Shown here one piece after another: positions 9,288 to 18,540 of a stretch of 64,000 bases of DNA. Position numbers and translations under genes: made by a program. This DNA is from JBFGFX01 sp965232455 (lineage in GTDB: Bacteria > Pseudomonadota > Gammaproteobacteria > Steroidobacterales > Woeseiaceae), in contig OZ246981.1 of NCBI GenBank assembly GCA_965232455.1, forward strand, positions 4,402,001 through 4,466,000, in the 5' to 3' direction. Under the pieces are notes generated by a model. That model searched no databases and was not told the DNA's origin. It saw nothing but the letters and a program-made list of their open reading frames with translations. Position 1 is the first letter of the stretch. The number at the start of each line of letters is the position of its first letter.

Positions 9288-10400
9288 CTAGCGCTCCGCC
9301 CCCATGGAACGCGCGCGTCGAAGGCTTTTCTCCATTTCGTTCGCGGCTTCCGAGGCGCTCCAGTCCGGAGACGCTTCCGGCCAGCCGCCGACGTTCTTGT
9401 CAACCAGGCGGCTCAAAAACGCGATGTGGTCGTCGCGGGCGTTCAGGCAGGGAACGTATCGCAGCTCGCCGCCACCGGCCTCGCTGAACTGTTTTGCGCC
9501 TTCGATCGAGATTTCCTCCAGCGTTTCCAGGCAATCGACCGCAAAGGCCGGGCATATCACGTCGATGTCGCCGACGCCGGCCTTGCCCCATTCCACCAGG
9601 GTTTCGTCGGTATAGGGTTTGAGCCATTCTTCGCGGCCGACACGTGATTGAAAGCTCACGTGCCACGCATCGTCGTCGAGCTCCAAGGCTTCCGCAACGA
9701 GCCTCGCGGTTTTTTGACACTGGCAGTGATACGGATCGCCGCTCAGCAGGGTGCGACGGGGAACGCCGTGGAAAGAGAACAGCAGGCGTTCGCCCCGGCC
9801 ATGCACGTCCCAATGGTCGCGGATGCTCGCGGCCAACGCGGAGATGTAGCCGTTGGAGTCGTGGTAGTGATTGATGAAGCGGAACTCGGGCACCCATCGG
9901 CGGCGCCCTAGCGCGCGCGTGACGGCCTCGAACACGGTGCCGACCGTGGTACCGGAATACTGCGGATACATCGGCAAGACCAGGATGCGGCGCACGTAAT
10001 TGGCGTGCAGCTTGTCGAGCGCAGAGTCGATCGAGGGCTTGCCGTATGACATCGCCAGCTCGACATGCACCGCCCCGGACAATCGCGCCGATAGTTTGAC
10101 CGCAAGCGATTGGGCGACGTCCTGTGAATGCAGAAGAAGCGGTGATCCCTGTTCCGTCCAGATTTTTGCGTACGCCTCTGCCGAGCGGGATGGCCGGAAT
10201 CTGAGTATGACGCCGTGCAGGATGAGCCACCAGAGCGGCCGTGGAAACTCGACAACACGTGGGTCTGAGAGGAATTCGGCCAGGTAGCGCCGGACGTCGG
10301 ACGTCGTCGGTGCATCCGGAGTACCGAGATTGACGAGCAGGACGCCGAGAGCTTCGGGCAGCCCGTGCTCGTATTGGGGCGCGGATTCAAACCTGGGCAT
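9288..10400 (-). CDS. hemH: ferrochelatase
   Basis: Ferrochelatase inserts Fe2+ into protoporphyrin IX, the last step of protoheme synthesis. At 370 residues it has the normal length. Family signatures are GVLLVNLGTPDAPTTSDVRRYL at the N-terminus, AMSYGKPSI, LVLPMYPQYSGTTVGTV, the catalytic histidine in LFSFHGVPRR, the loop QSRVGREEWLKPYTDETL, and CPAFAVDCLETLEEI. It starts at ATG 10400 and forms an operon with the VOC protein. Heme from this step would serve the cytochrome bd oxidase encoded at 37-39 kb. Confidence 0.96.
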   Translation of the reverse strand: MPRFESAPQYEHGLPEALGVLLVNLGTPDAPTTSDVRRYLAEFLSDPRVVEFPRPLWWLILHGVILRFRPSRSAEAYAKIWTEQGSPLLLHSQDVAQSLAVKLSARLSGAVHVELAMSYGKPSIDSALDKLHANYVRRILVLPMYPQYSGTTVGTVFEAVTRALGRRRWVPEFRFINHYHDSNGYISALAASIRDHWDVHGRGERLLFSFHGVPRRTLLSGDPYHCQCQKTARLVAEALELDDDAWHVSFQSRVGREEWLKPYTDETLVEWGKAGVGDIDVICPAFAVDCLETLEEISIEGAKQFSEAGGGELRYVPCLNARDDHIAFLSRLVDKNVGGWPEASPDWSASEAANEMEKSLRRARSMGAER

Positions 10401-10479
10401 CGGTGGCGCAGACTCTCCGGGGGACGCAAGTGCTTGACGAACAATACTAAAATGCCCGCCCAGGCGCCAGCCGGGCGCA

Positions 10480-10488
10480 TGTTATATT
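10480..10488 (+). promoter_or_regulatory. candidate extended -10 promoter element
   Basis: TGTTATATT at 10480-10488 fits an extended -10 box (TG-N-TATATT) 24 nt before the ATG at 10513. No convincing -35 lies 17 nt upstream, as is usual for extended -10 promoters. Confidence 0.4.
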
Positions 10489-10512
10489 CCGGCGATTGGA
10501 CAAGGTGGCAAT

Positions 10513-10953
10513 ATGAACGATTTAAGCCCTGCGGCAATCGAAACCGAAACGCCGGATCGGTGGACCCTCATACGCGACATCGCGGTGTTACAGGTCAAGC
10601 TCGTCGTCGACGGTCTCCGTGATTTTCTCCTGGTGCCCGTATCCATCGCGACCGGCATCTACAGCGTGTTGCGCGGCGGCGACCAGCCCGGCACGGAGTT
10701 CTACGAACTGCTTCGTTACGGCCGGCGCAGCGAGCGCGTCATCAACTTGTTTGGCGCCGCGGAACGCGTGTACGGTCCCGCCGTCGAGGAAACGCCGATT
10801 CCGGACATCGATGACATGGTCGCGAAAGTCGAAACCTTTGTTGTCGACGAATACCGGAAAGGTGGCATTACGGCTCAGGCCAAAGACCATATCGATCAGG
10901 TTCTCGACGCCGTGCGCCGGGGGCGCAACGGCGACGGACGACCCGGACCCTAG
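10513..10953 (+). CDS. conserved hypothetical protein
   Basis: A 146-residue protein that I do not assign to a family. The N-terminal half contains a moderately hydrophobic stretch (LVVDGLRDFLLVPVSIATGIYSVL, about 33-56) that could be a membrane-associated or buried helix; the rest is charged and predicted helical (ERVINLFGAAERVYG, then a long helix from DIDDMVAKVETFVVDEY). Codon use is like its neighbours, and an extended -10 element precedes it. It is divergent from hemH. Its stop shares the bases CTAG with the stop of the convergent symporter gene. Confidence 0.7.
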   Translation: MNDLSPAAIETETPDRWTLIRDIAVLQVKLVVDGLRDFLLVPVSIATGIYSVLRGGDQPGTEFYELLRYGRRSERVINLFGAAERVYGPAVEETPIPDIDDMVAKVETFVVDEYRKGGITAQAKDHIDQVLDAVRRGRNGDGRPGP

Positions 10954-12662
10954 CCGGCCACGTCGCGACCGCTCAGCAGATCGTCGAGCTTGGGCGGCGG
11001 ATGATCGGGACCCAGCGCGCCGTCTTTGAGACGTTTTATATAGTCTTTGTAAGCGCGCATCGCCTGATAGCCGAATATCCACAGGATGGGCAGGTTGGCG
11101 TAGACGATGACGCCAAGACCGATGCCGCTCAGGTTGTCGAGGTCGGTACTCGTTTTGATGTGGCCCAGAGTTGCGATGAGCGTCAACGCGCAATAGCCGA
11201 GCCGGAACGGCAGCACGCCCCGTTCACCCGCGATGTACACGATGCCCTGTTCGCCGTAATAACCCCAGGCGATGATGGTCGATAACGCGAACGCCCAGGA
11301 CGCAATCGTGATCAGCCATTTGCCGAGCCCCGGCTGAACCGAGTCGAACGCCTTCGCGGTCAAGGTCGCGCCGACGTATTCCCGATAGAATCCGTCGCCG
11401 ACGATGCGCGGGGGCTGCTCGCCGTTGAAGTCGCTCCAGACGATGCGGTAGGACGCGCCGGTCGTGTTTGCGACGCCGTTTACCTTGTGGAAGTTACGGC
11501 CGGTGGTCGGGTTTTCGCCGGCCTCGACAATCATGACGACGGCGTCGCCGTCACGCCAGTCCGTGCCGGTAAGCGGCGTGTCAGCGAACGACCAGCCCGC
11601 CGCGGTACGCGACATTTCCGGCGGCTGCTCGAAGGCGACGTCCGCGCTGCGATTCCAGATGCCCGTTGCGAGGATGATGAGGGCGGTGAACGTGCACACG
11701 ACAATCGTATCGATAAACGGTTCGAGTCCGGCGACGATGCCCTCGCGGACGGGTTCGTCCGTTTTCGCCGCCGAGTGCGCCATGGCGGAAGACCCCTGCC
11801 CCGCTTCGTTCGAGAATATCGCGCGTTTCATGCCGAACATGAACGCCGAGCCGGCGGTGCCGCCGATGAACGCACCCACGGCGTCCGTCTGCGTAAATGC
11901 CGACGTCGCCATCAGGACGAGCAGCTCCGGGATCATTTCATAGTGCGAAAACAGAACGTAGGAACCGGCAACGATGTACAGGAACACCATGAACGGCACG
12001 AGCGTGCCTGTGACCTTGCCGATGCGTTTGATGCCGCCGATGAGGACCGCGGCAACCATGATGGTGAGCACGGCGCCGCTTATCCAGCCTTCAACGCCGA
12101 AATACGCGCTGGTGATGTCGGCGACGCTCCATGCCTGGAACATGTTGCCTCCGGTCGCGGACGACATCATTATGCAGATCGAAAACATCACGGCGAGCGT
12201 CTTCCCGAGCCAGGCGAGTTCGGGTTTCATCCGCGCGAGCGCTTTGTCGGCGACCCACATCGGGCCGCCGTGCGGGTTGTCGGGATCGTCCGTGTTCCGG
12301 TAGAGCATCGACAGCGTGACTTCGGTGAGCTTGATCGCCATGCCCAGAATGCCGATGATCCACATCCAGAACATCGCTCCGGGCCCGCCCAGCATGATCG
12401 CAAGCGCAACGCCGCTGATGTTGCCCAGGCCGACGGTTCCCGAAAGCGCCGCGGACAGCGCCTGGAAGTGATTGATGGCGCCGGGATCGCCGGGGTCGTC
12501 GTAAACGCCGCGCACGACTCTGCTGCCGTGGGTCAGCGCCCGGTACTGGCTGAAGCCGCTCCAGACCGTAAACAGCGCGCCGGTCCCGGCAATGACGAAA
12601 AGCCATGTCTCGTTCCAGAGAACGGCATTGATGGACGCCAGTATCTGGCTCAGATCACCCAT
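10950..12662 (-). CDS. sodium:alanine symporter family (AGCS) transporter
   Basis: A 570-residue inner-membrane protein of the alanine/glycine:cation symporter family. The family signature is at about 74-100 (SGTVGLGNISGVALAIMLGG and FWMW after it), and the region around GGPMW, GGNMFQAWSV and AIFSNEAGQGSSAMAHSAA is typical; the last fits the conserved helix 7/8 region. It would import a neutral amino acid with Na+. Unusually, residues about 336-435 form a long hydrophilic insert between membrane helices (from IWNRSADVAFEQPP to AFDSVQPGLGKW), making the protein longer than most AGCS members. The insert probably faces the periplasm. Start ATG 12662. Confidence 0.93.
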   Translation of the reverse strand: MGDLSQILASINAVLWNETWLFVIAGTGALFTVWSGFSQYRALTHGSRVVRGVYDDPGDPGAINHFQALSAALSGTVGLGNISGVALAIMLGGPGAMFWMWIIGILGMAIKLTEVTLSMLYRNTDDPDNPHGGPMWVADKALARMKPELAWLGKTLAVMFSICIMMSSATGGNMFQAWSVADITSAYFGVEGWISGAVLTIMVAAVLIGGIKRIGKVTGTLVPFMVFLYIVAGSYVLFSHYEMIPELLVLMATSAFTQTDAVGAFIGGTAGSAFMFGMKRAIFSNEAGQGSSAMAHSAAKTDEPVREGIVAGLEPFIDTIVVCTFTALIILATGIWNRSADVAFEQPPEMSRTAAGWSFADTPLTGTDWRDGDAVVMIVEAGENPTTGRNFHKVNGVANTTGASYRIVWSDFNGEQPPRIVGDGFYREYVGATLTAKAFDSVQPGLGKWLITIASWAFALSTIIAWGYYGEQGIVYIAGERGVLPFRLGYCALTLIATLGHIKTSTDLDNLSGIGLGVIVYANLPILWIFGYQAMRAYKDYIKRLKDGALGPDHPPPKLDDLLSGRDVAG

Positions 12663-12855
12663 GTCTCCCCCCGTTTATCCCGTCAATCAACGGCGGGTCG
12701 GCGCCAGGCTGATCAGGGCTTTTTTTGTGCGGATTGTGTAGGTTCGGCGGCCATCATGTCGGCTGCGGGCCCGGCGCGCAAGGGGAAACGCTGCGATGGA
12801 GCCGCTGTTCGACGCGGCAGCGGCCCTGTCCGGTATCGGGCGACCGCCCGCGGGC

Positions 12856-14328
12856 TCAGCGCCGGCGCAGACGGTCGAGCAGTTCGGCGGCGTACGCGTT
12901 CTCGCCGTTCAGTTGCAGGGACAGCTCGAGATTCTCTATCGCCGCTTCGGTATCGCCCTTGCGGACAAACGCTTCCGCGAGCCCTTCGTAGGATTTCGCG
13001 TCGCGCCCGTGGGTGTCGATGTTCAGCCGATACAGGGTAATCGCGGCGTCGACATTGCCGTCTTGCAGCATCTGCGAGGCCAGAATGCGCAGCGGCCATG
13101 GGAAAAACAGATAGTCATCGGGAACGAGTTCCTTCTGCTCGCGGTAATAGGCGACCGCGTCGGCAAGCGACCGTTCACGGATCAGACGGTAAAAGCGGTC
13201 GCGAACCCGCGGCGCCGGTTCGGCGGCGGTGCCGCCGTACAGCAGGCTGACGATGCCCGAGATCATCTCGAACAAATCGGTTTCACCGCTGTTGTTCAAC
13301 AAGGTGATGAAATACCCGTCGTCGATCAAACGGATCAGCGCGGCATTGAAACCGTTGATCTCGCCGTTGGTGGAATGAAAGCGGACCCGGCCGCCGTCGC
13401 CGGGAAGGCGCATTTCGCCGACGTTCCACCCGTACGCAAAACGGCCCTGGCTGGCGCCGTCCCGGCGCTCGAACACGATCCGCTTGGAACGCGCATCGAG
13501 GATATCGTCGGTGTACAACGCGCGGTCGTAACGCAACAGGTCCTCGACGGTCGAAACTATCGATCCGGCGGCGAACAGCGGTTTGTGCACCGGTTGTGCG
13601 GGCCGGTAGCCGTCCACGCCGATCTCGTATCCGGAAGCCCTTCGTTCGCTCACGACGCCGGCCCGCGCCTCCCCGGTATCGTGCATGCCGAGCGGACTGA
13701 GGATTCTCTGCTCGAGAACGTGTCCGTAGTCCTGTCCCGTCACCTCCTCGATGATCGCGCCGAGAATGGAATAACCCGAGTTCCCGTAGCGGTAGTCGGC
13801 GCCGGGCGCAAACTCGAGATCCCCGCTGCAGTACCGCCTTACGAACTCGGGCGTCGAATAGGGCACGCCGTTTTCGTAGGACTGCCAGAATTCGGTTGAA
13901 GCGGTGTAATTCGGAATGCCGTCGGTGTGGGTCAACAAGTGCTCCACGGTGACCCGCGCACCGGTGTCTTTTCGGTAATACGGGAGGATGTCGCCGATCG
14001 GGGTGTCCGCGGCGAATTCTCCCTCGGCGATGAGCTGCATGATCAAAACGGTTGTAAACGATTTGGTGACGGAGCCGATATGGAACTTCGTGTCGGTATC
14101 GTTCGGCACGTCCCATTCCCGGTTTGCGGGTCCGTAGCCATGCGCCAGGACCGTCTCGTCGTTCGAGGCCACCAGGACGGTTCCATTGAACTGGTCGAGC
14201 GCGTGGTAGCGCCGCATCAATTCGTCGATGCGCGCGTCGACGTTGCCGTCCTCGGCTTGCACGGTCGAAACCGCGAGCACCGCCGTCACGGCGAGCGCGG
14301 GGACACCGTTGATCGGTCGGGAAAACAC
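12856..14328 (-). CDS. serine hydrolase (beta-lactamase class C family) with C-terminal TPR-like part
   Basis: A 490-residue exported protein. An N-terminal signal peptide (MFSRPINGVPALAVTAVLAVSTVQA) precedes a class-C beta-lactamase/PBP-like domain: nucleophile S86-x-x-K89 (GSVTKSF), Y180-x-N182 (YGNSG), and a late HSTNG that takes the place of the KTG triad. After about residue 390 there is a helical tail with TPR character (DAAITLYRLNIDTHGRDAK, GLAEAFVRKGDTEAAIENLE). Members are esterases, D-aminopeptidases or peptidases; no lactam resistance is implied. The start is GTG 14328, 5 nt after the thiolase stop, with a weak ribosome binding site. Probably an operon with the thiolase. Confidence 0.87.
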   Translation of the reverse strand: MFSRPINGVPALAVTAVLAVSTVQAEDGNVDARIDELMRRYHALDQFNGTVLVASNDETVLAHGYGPANREWDVPNDTDTKFHIGSVTKSFTTVLIMQLIAEGEFAADTPIGDILPYYRKDTGARVTVEHLLTHTDGIPNYTASTEFWQSYENGVPYSTPEFVRRYCSGDLEFAPGADYRYGNSGYSILGAIIEEVTGQDYGHVLEQRILSPLGMHDTGEARAGVVSERRASGYEIGVDGYRPAQPVHKPLFAAGSIVSTVEDLLRYDRALYTDDILDARSKRIVFERRDGASQGRFAYGWNVGEMRLPGDGGRVRFHSTNGEINGFNAALIRLIDDGYFITLLNNSGETDLFEMISGIVSLLYGGTAAEPAPRVRDRFYRLIRERSLADAVAYYREQKELVPDDYLFFPWPLRILASQMLQDGNVDAAITLYRLNIDTHGRDAKSYEGLAEAFVRKGDTEAAIENLELSLQLNGENAYAAELLDRLRRR

Positions 14329-14332
14329 CGCG

Positions 14333-15619
14333 TCAGGCGGCTTCCATGATTGCGGTCACCCCCATCCCGCCGGCCGTGCACACCGATATGAGCCCGCGGC
14401 CCGAACCTTTCTCCTGGAGCAGCTTCGCCATCGTGCCGATGATGCGGGCGCCGGTCGCCGCAAACGGATGACCGATAGCCAGGCTGCCGCCTTTGACGTT
14501 CAGGCGGGTGAGATCGATGGGTCCCATGGGCGCGTTGCGTCCCAGTCTGTCGCGGCAGAACTTCTCCGACTGCCAGGCCATCAGCGTTGCAATGGTTTGG
14601 GCGGCGAACGCTTCGTGGATTTCGTAAAAGTCGAAATCCTGAAGCGTCAGATCGGCGTCCTTGAGCATTTCGGAGACGGCGTAGGCGGGCGCCATGAGCA
14701 GGCCTTCGCTATTTATGTAGTCGACCGCTGCGACCTTGCAGTAGGTGAAATATGCGGTGACGGGCAGGTTTTTCAGCTGCGCCCATTCTTCCGAGGCGAG
14801 CAGCACGGCGGCGGCGCCGTCCGTCAGCGGTGTGCTGTTGCCCGCTGTCATCGTGCCGTCTTCGCTCTTGTCGAATACGGGTTTCAGCGCGGCGAGTTTT
14901 TCGATGGTCGTGTCGCGGCGGATATTGTTGTCTTCCTCGCAGTCCATGAACGGCACGACGAGATCGTCGTAAAAACCCGAATCGTAGGCCGCCGCCGCCT
15001 TGACGTGACTCGCCAACGCCAGCTGATCCTGGTGCTCGCGCGGCACCTCGAATTCCTTTGCCGTGATCTCGGTGCTTTCGCCCATCGACAGACCGGTGCG
15101 CGGTTCGGTAACCCCGGGTAATTCGGGCTTGAAATGACGCGGTCGAAGCCTGAACCAGGGCGCTATTTTCTGCAGTGGGGATCTGGCCCGGAAACTGCCG
15201 AGCAGGATGCGCCGGTAGTCGTCCGGATAGACGATCGGCGCGTCGCTGACGGTATCGGTGCCGCCCGCGATGCCGGCGTCGATTTGTCCGAGTGCAATTT
15301 TGTTGGCGATGTGAATGGCGGCTTCAATGCTCGTGCCGCAGGCGCGCTGCATGTCGACGCCGGGCGTGCGCGGCGACAGGCCGGAGCCGATGACGCACTC
15401 GCGGGCGAGGTTCCAGTCCCTCGAGTGTTTGATGACGGCGCCCAGGGCGACGTCGCCGAGCGTCTGTCCGCGCAGGTCGTACTTATTGACGACAGCTTCC
15501 AGCGTCGCCGTCATCAGGTCCTGATTGGAGCAGTCCGCGTATACCGTATGCGATCGGCAGAACGGAATACGCATTCCGCCGATCACGGCTACCCGATTTG
15601 CCCGCCCGTCATGCAGCAT
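14333..15619 (-). CDS. acetyl-CoA C-acyltransferase (thiolase, FadI-like)
   Basis: A 428-residue thiolase. The acyl-accepting cysteine is C94 in MQRACGTSIEA; the catalytic histidine motifs are YEIHEAFAAQ and GGSLAIGHPFAATGAR; the second cysteine is in ISVCTAGGMGV. The length and the insertion around EPRTGLSMGESTEITAKEFEVPR fit the FadI type of beta-oxidation thiolases rather than the shorter acetoacetyl-CoA thiolases (about 390). No partner fadJ is in the window. The start at ATG 15619 gives MLHDGRANRVAVIGGMRIPF, matching family N-termini. Confidence 0.93.
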   Translation of the reverse strand: MLHDGRANRVAVIGGMRIPFCRSHTVYADCSNQDLMTATLEAVVNKYDLRGQTLGDVALGAVIKHSRDWNLARECVIGSGLSPRTPGVDMQRACGTSIEAAIHIANKIALGQIDAGIAGGTDTVSDAPIVYPDDYRRILLGSFRARSPLQKIAPWFRLRPRHFKPELPGVTEPRTGLSMGESTEITAKEFEVPREHQDQLALASHVKAAAAYDSGFYDDLVVPFMDCEEDNNIRRDTTIEKLAALKPVFDKSEDGTMTAGNSTPLTDGAAAVLLASEEWAQLKNLPVTAYFTYCKVAAVDYINSEGLLMAPAYAVSEMLKDADLTLQDFDFYEIHEAFAAQTIATLMAWQSEKFCRDRLGRNAPMGPIDLTRLNVKGGSLAIGHPFAATGARIIGTMAKLLQEKGSGRGLISVCTAGGMGVTAIMEAA

Positions 15620-15736
15620 ACCCGTCTCCGTTTCTCACTCTAAAGGCTGGCTCTTCGGTCAGCACAGAAAACGCGGCCCAACTTTACACGAATAGAGACC
15701 CTAACACCCGCCCGGGATTCGGCTATAGTGCGGCGC

Positions 15737-17107
15737 ATGGAATCCGTGACCCCGACCAGCCCTTTCATCGCGAGCGACAGCCGGGTGTCCGAGGCTCGCA
15801 CGGTTCTCAAGCTGGCGGGGCCGCTCATCATCAACAACCTGTCGATTGCCGGCATGCAGTTCGCGGATGCCGTCATGGCCGGACGTCTCGGCGCCCGCGA
15901 GCTAGCCGCCGTCGCGGTTGGAGCCAGCGTCTGGTTTCTCGGTTTCACAATGTGCCTCGGGTTGATGATGTCCATATCGCCAATCGCGGCCCGGCATTTC
16001 GGCGCTGGCAACCCGGCGTTGATCGGGCGGTACACACGGCAGGGGCTCTGGCTTTCCGTGGTGCTTGGTTTCTCGTTTATCGCGCTGATGCACGCGCTCG
16101 CGGATCCGTTGCTGACGTTCGTCGGCGTCGCCGAGGAATTTCGCGACCTGACCGTCGGCTACGCGGAAGCGATTGTTTTCGGCGCGCCCGCGATCTGCGC
16201 TTTTCTCGCGTTCCGGTTTACGACTGAGGGCATCGGTGAAACGAAACCGATCATGTACACGTCGCTGTTTGCGCTGGTGACCAACGTTTTTCTCAACTGG
16301 GTGTTCATGTTCGGGCATCTCGGCGCGCCGGCCCTTGGCGCGGTCGGTTGCGGTGTCGCGAGCGCCATCACCATGTGGCTGATCATGATCGTCCTGGGCG
16401 CCTACCTCTTCATCCATCCGCGGTACAAACCGCTGGAGATTTTCGTGCGCGTCGCACCCTTGCGAATGCCGGTATTGCGGGAGATCGTTTCCCTCGGTAT
16501 GCCCATATCGGTGACCATCACCGCGGAGGCGGGGTTGTTTTCCGCGGTGTCGATCCTGGTCGGCACGCGCGGACCGGAAATAACGGCCGCCCATCAGATC
16601 GCGCTGAACTTCGCGGCGACGATGTTCATGGTGCCGCTCGCCCTGAGTTCTGCGACGACCGTGCGGGTCGGTCAGGCGCTGGGTGCCGGATACCCCGATG
16701 CTGCGCGTTTCGCCGGCTTCACCGGCATTCTGATGGCGGGCGTGTTCATGTCCTGTTCGGCGATGTTCCTGCTGGTGTTCCGTGACGCCGTCGTCGGACT
16801 CTACACCCAGGACACCACCGTGCAGGCGATTGCCATCAGCATGCTGCTGATGGCCGCCGTGTTTCAGGTTGCCGACGGCGTGCAAATAGGCGCCGCCGGC
16901 GCCCTGCGCGGCTTCAAAGATACGAGGGTGCCCATGGTGATAAACATGTTCTCGTATTGGGTGTTGGCTTTCCCGTTGTCGTATCTGGCGGCCGTGACCT
17001 TCCGGTCGCCGCCCTCGTACATCTGGGGAGGATTCGTCATTGGCCTCACCGTGGCGGCGATTCTCCTGACGATTCGATACAACCGGGTCTCACGCGTTTC
17101 AGCGTAG
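15737..17107 (+). CDS. MATE family efflux transporter (NorM-like)
   Basis: A 456-residue integral membrane protein with twelve hydrophobic helices in two similar halves, as in MATE drug/Na+ or H+ antiporters. Characteristic segments include LKLAGPLIINNLSIAGMQFADAVMAGRLG, FRFTTEGIGETKPIM and the second-half counterpart GALRGFKDTRVPM. Substrate is unknown. ATG 15737 (MESVTPTSP) is preferred over an in-frame GTG at 15728 because a TATAGT box (15724-15729) covers the latter, making it part of the promoter. This is one of three MATE-superfamily genes in the window. Confidence 0.93.
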   Translation: MESVTPTSPFIASDSRVSEARTVLKLAGPLIINNLSIAGMQFADAVMAGRLGARELAAVAVGASVWFLGFTMCLGLMMSISPIAARHFGAGNPALIGRYTRQGLWLSVVLGFSFIALMHALADPLLTFVGVAEEFRDLTVGYAEAIVFGAPAICAFLAFRFTTEGIGETKPIMYTSLFALVTNVFLNWVFMFGHLGAPALGAVGCGVASAITMWLIMIVLGAYLFIHPRYKPLEIFVRVAPLRMPVLREIVSLGMPISVTITAEAGLFSAVSILVGTRGPEITAAHQIALNFAATMFMVPLALSSATTVRVGQALGAGYPDAARFAGFTGILMAGVFMSCSAMFLLVFRDAVVGLYTQDTTVQAIAISMLLMAAVFQVADGVQIGAAGALRGFKDTRVPMVINMFSYWVLAFPLSYLAAVTFRSPPSYIWGGFVIGLTVAAILLTIRYNRVSRVSA

Positions 17108-17160
17108 CGAGCCGAGGCCGCCGGATGCGCGCGGCGTTTCCCGTTTGCCGCCGCATGCCG

Positions 17161-18432
17161 TTACTGCACCGAGGAAAACAGTTTTGCCCTGTCCAGGCCT
17201 TGCAGTATCTCCCCAAGCCAGTCTTCCCCGAGTTCCACCTGGTTCATCGTATAAATGATGCTCGTTTTGGTCGCCGGAATGAAATACACCCCGACACCCC
17301 ATAACCCGCTGTGTCCGTAAACGACGATCTCTTTACCGGAAACGGTGTATACGCGGCGTTCGAGTCCCAATCCGTAGTAGACGGTGTCCTCTACCTGAAC
17401 GGCCGACCGCATCTCTCTCAACGTCGATGGCATCGAGAACAATTTCAGATCGAACAGCCCCCGGATGAAGCGGTTCAGCTCCGCGGCCGTGGCGACGATG
17501 CCGCCGCCGCCCCAACTGGCCGAGGTGTTTATCCCGACTTCCATGACGTCGAAATTCATGCTCTGTCCCGGCAAAGGGAGCTCCCAGTAGTGGTGCACCG
17601 GACCCCTGGCGGGCGCCGGCTCGTGCCACTCCAGATACGCGTGGTCCATGTTCAGTGAGGCGTAGATCGCATTGCGGTAGTTATTCGGCAAACTGACCAG
17701 GGAAATTTTTTCGATCACCATGCCCAGCAACAGATAATTCGTGTCCGAGTAGTGAAAGGTCGCGCCGGGCGCCGCGACGGCGTTCGCGGCAAGCCCCGAG
17801 TCAAAGAAATATCCGAGTACTTCGGCGGGAGACCACTGCTTCTGGCTGATGCCGCTCGGGATTTCTCCGAGGATGTCGGCGAGAATGCGTTGAGTCAGCG
17901 AGAGAGCCGTTGGGTCGTCCGGCGAAGCATCCAACACGTAGTCGCGCAGACCGCTGGTGTGATTCAGAAGCTGACGAATCGTGACGTCTCCGCCGCGTTC
18001 CGCGCCGGCAAACTGGTGCAGCTCGGCCAGCGTAAACCCGGGGGGCATGTCGGCGTCCCCGAGAACGTCACCCAGCCTCGTGTCGAGGCTGAAAAAACCG
18101 TGTTCGACGAGCTGCAGGACCAGCACCGCGGTAAACATTTTGCCGATGCTTGCTGCGCGAAAGGGCAGTTCGGGCGTCATCGCGGTATCGTCCGTCGGGT
18201 CGGCGATGCCACGAGCCGTTTTCCAGAAAAACTCCTGGTTCGGGCTGTCGACGAGAATCGCCAGGCTGTTGATGTTCGCCGTGGCCAGGGCCGAATCGGC
18301 AACGTTGTTCAATTCGCGATCGGCGGTGCCCGCCAGAAAGAGTCGCGGTTCGTCGTGCCCGCATCCCGGCAGAAAGACCAGGAAGAGTATCAATCCAGTC
18401 AGAACACCGACTCGGTGAAGTGTAGTTTGCAT
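17161..18432 (-). CDS. serine hydrolase lipoprotein (beta-lactamase class C family)
   Basis: A 423-residue lipoprotein: the signal peptide ends in a lipobox (FLVFLPGC, lipidated C24). The hydrolase domain has S95-x-x-K98 (AASIGKMF), a tyrosine motif in HYSDTNYLLLG and a late HSGLWGVG replacing KTG. It is anchored in the inner or outer membrane and probably acts on an ester or peptide substrate; no specific role is evident. It lies downstream of rstB on the same strand, with a two-repeat copy of the putative RstA operator 77 nt before its start, so it is probably under RstA control. Confidence 0.88.
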   Translation of the reverse strand: MQTTLHRVGVLTGLILFLVFLPGCGHDEPRLFLAGTADRELNNVADSALATANINSLAILVDSPNQEFFWKTARGIADPTDDTAMTPELPFRAASIGKMFTAVLVLQLVEHGFFSLDTRLGDVLGDADMPPGFTLAELHQFAGAERGGDVTIRQLLNHTSGLRDYVLDASPDDPTALSLTQRILADILGEIPSGISQKQWSPAEVLGYFFDSGLAANAVAAPGATFHYSDTNYLLLGMVIEKISLVSLPNNYRNAIYASLNMDHAYLEWHEPAPARGPVHHYWELPLPGQSMNFDVMEVGINTSASWGGGGIVATAAELNRFIRGLFDLKLFSMPSTLREMRSAVQVEDTVYYGLGLERRVYTVSGKEIVVYGHSGLWGVGVYFIPATKTSIIYTMNQVELGEDWLGEILQGLDRAKLFSSVQ

Positions 18433-18508
18433 GGCTCCCTCCTACGGTTAGCGCAAGAAAATCGGGAGCCACTGTAGTTCCGTCGTGTCGTAAATTCCGT
18501 CGCCGTTG

Positions 18509-18524
18509 TGTGACGGAATGTGAC
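18509..18524 (-). promoter_or_regulatory. candidate RstA-type operator, two TGTGAC half-sites 10 bp apart
   Basis: On the + strand TGTGAC occurs at 18509-18514 and again at 18519-18524, exactly one helical turn apart, the arrangement bound by OmpR-family regulators. Read on the minus strand it is GTCACATTCCGTCACA, sharing most positions with the enterobacterial RstA box. It lies between rstB and the serine hydrolase lipoprotein gene. A repeat of the same kind precedes rstA. Confidence 0.55.
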
Positions 18525-18540
18525 CGTGGTTTGCGGTTGC

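Noticed and set aside
11487..13040. 517-codon open frame on the plus strand
   Set aside because: Opposite the AGCS symporter and into the serine hydrolase; antisense artefact of high GC.
12856..14328. Serine hydrolase as a beta-lactamase resistance gene
   Set aside because: It has the SxxK and YxN motifs but no KTG motif, carries a TPR-like tail, and sits with a thiolase; an esterase or peptidase is more likely.
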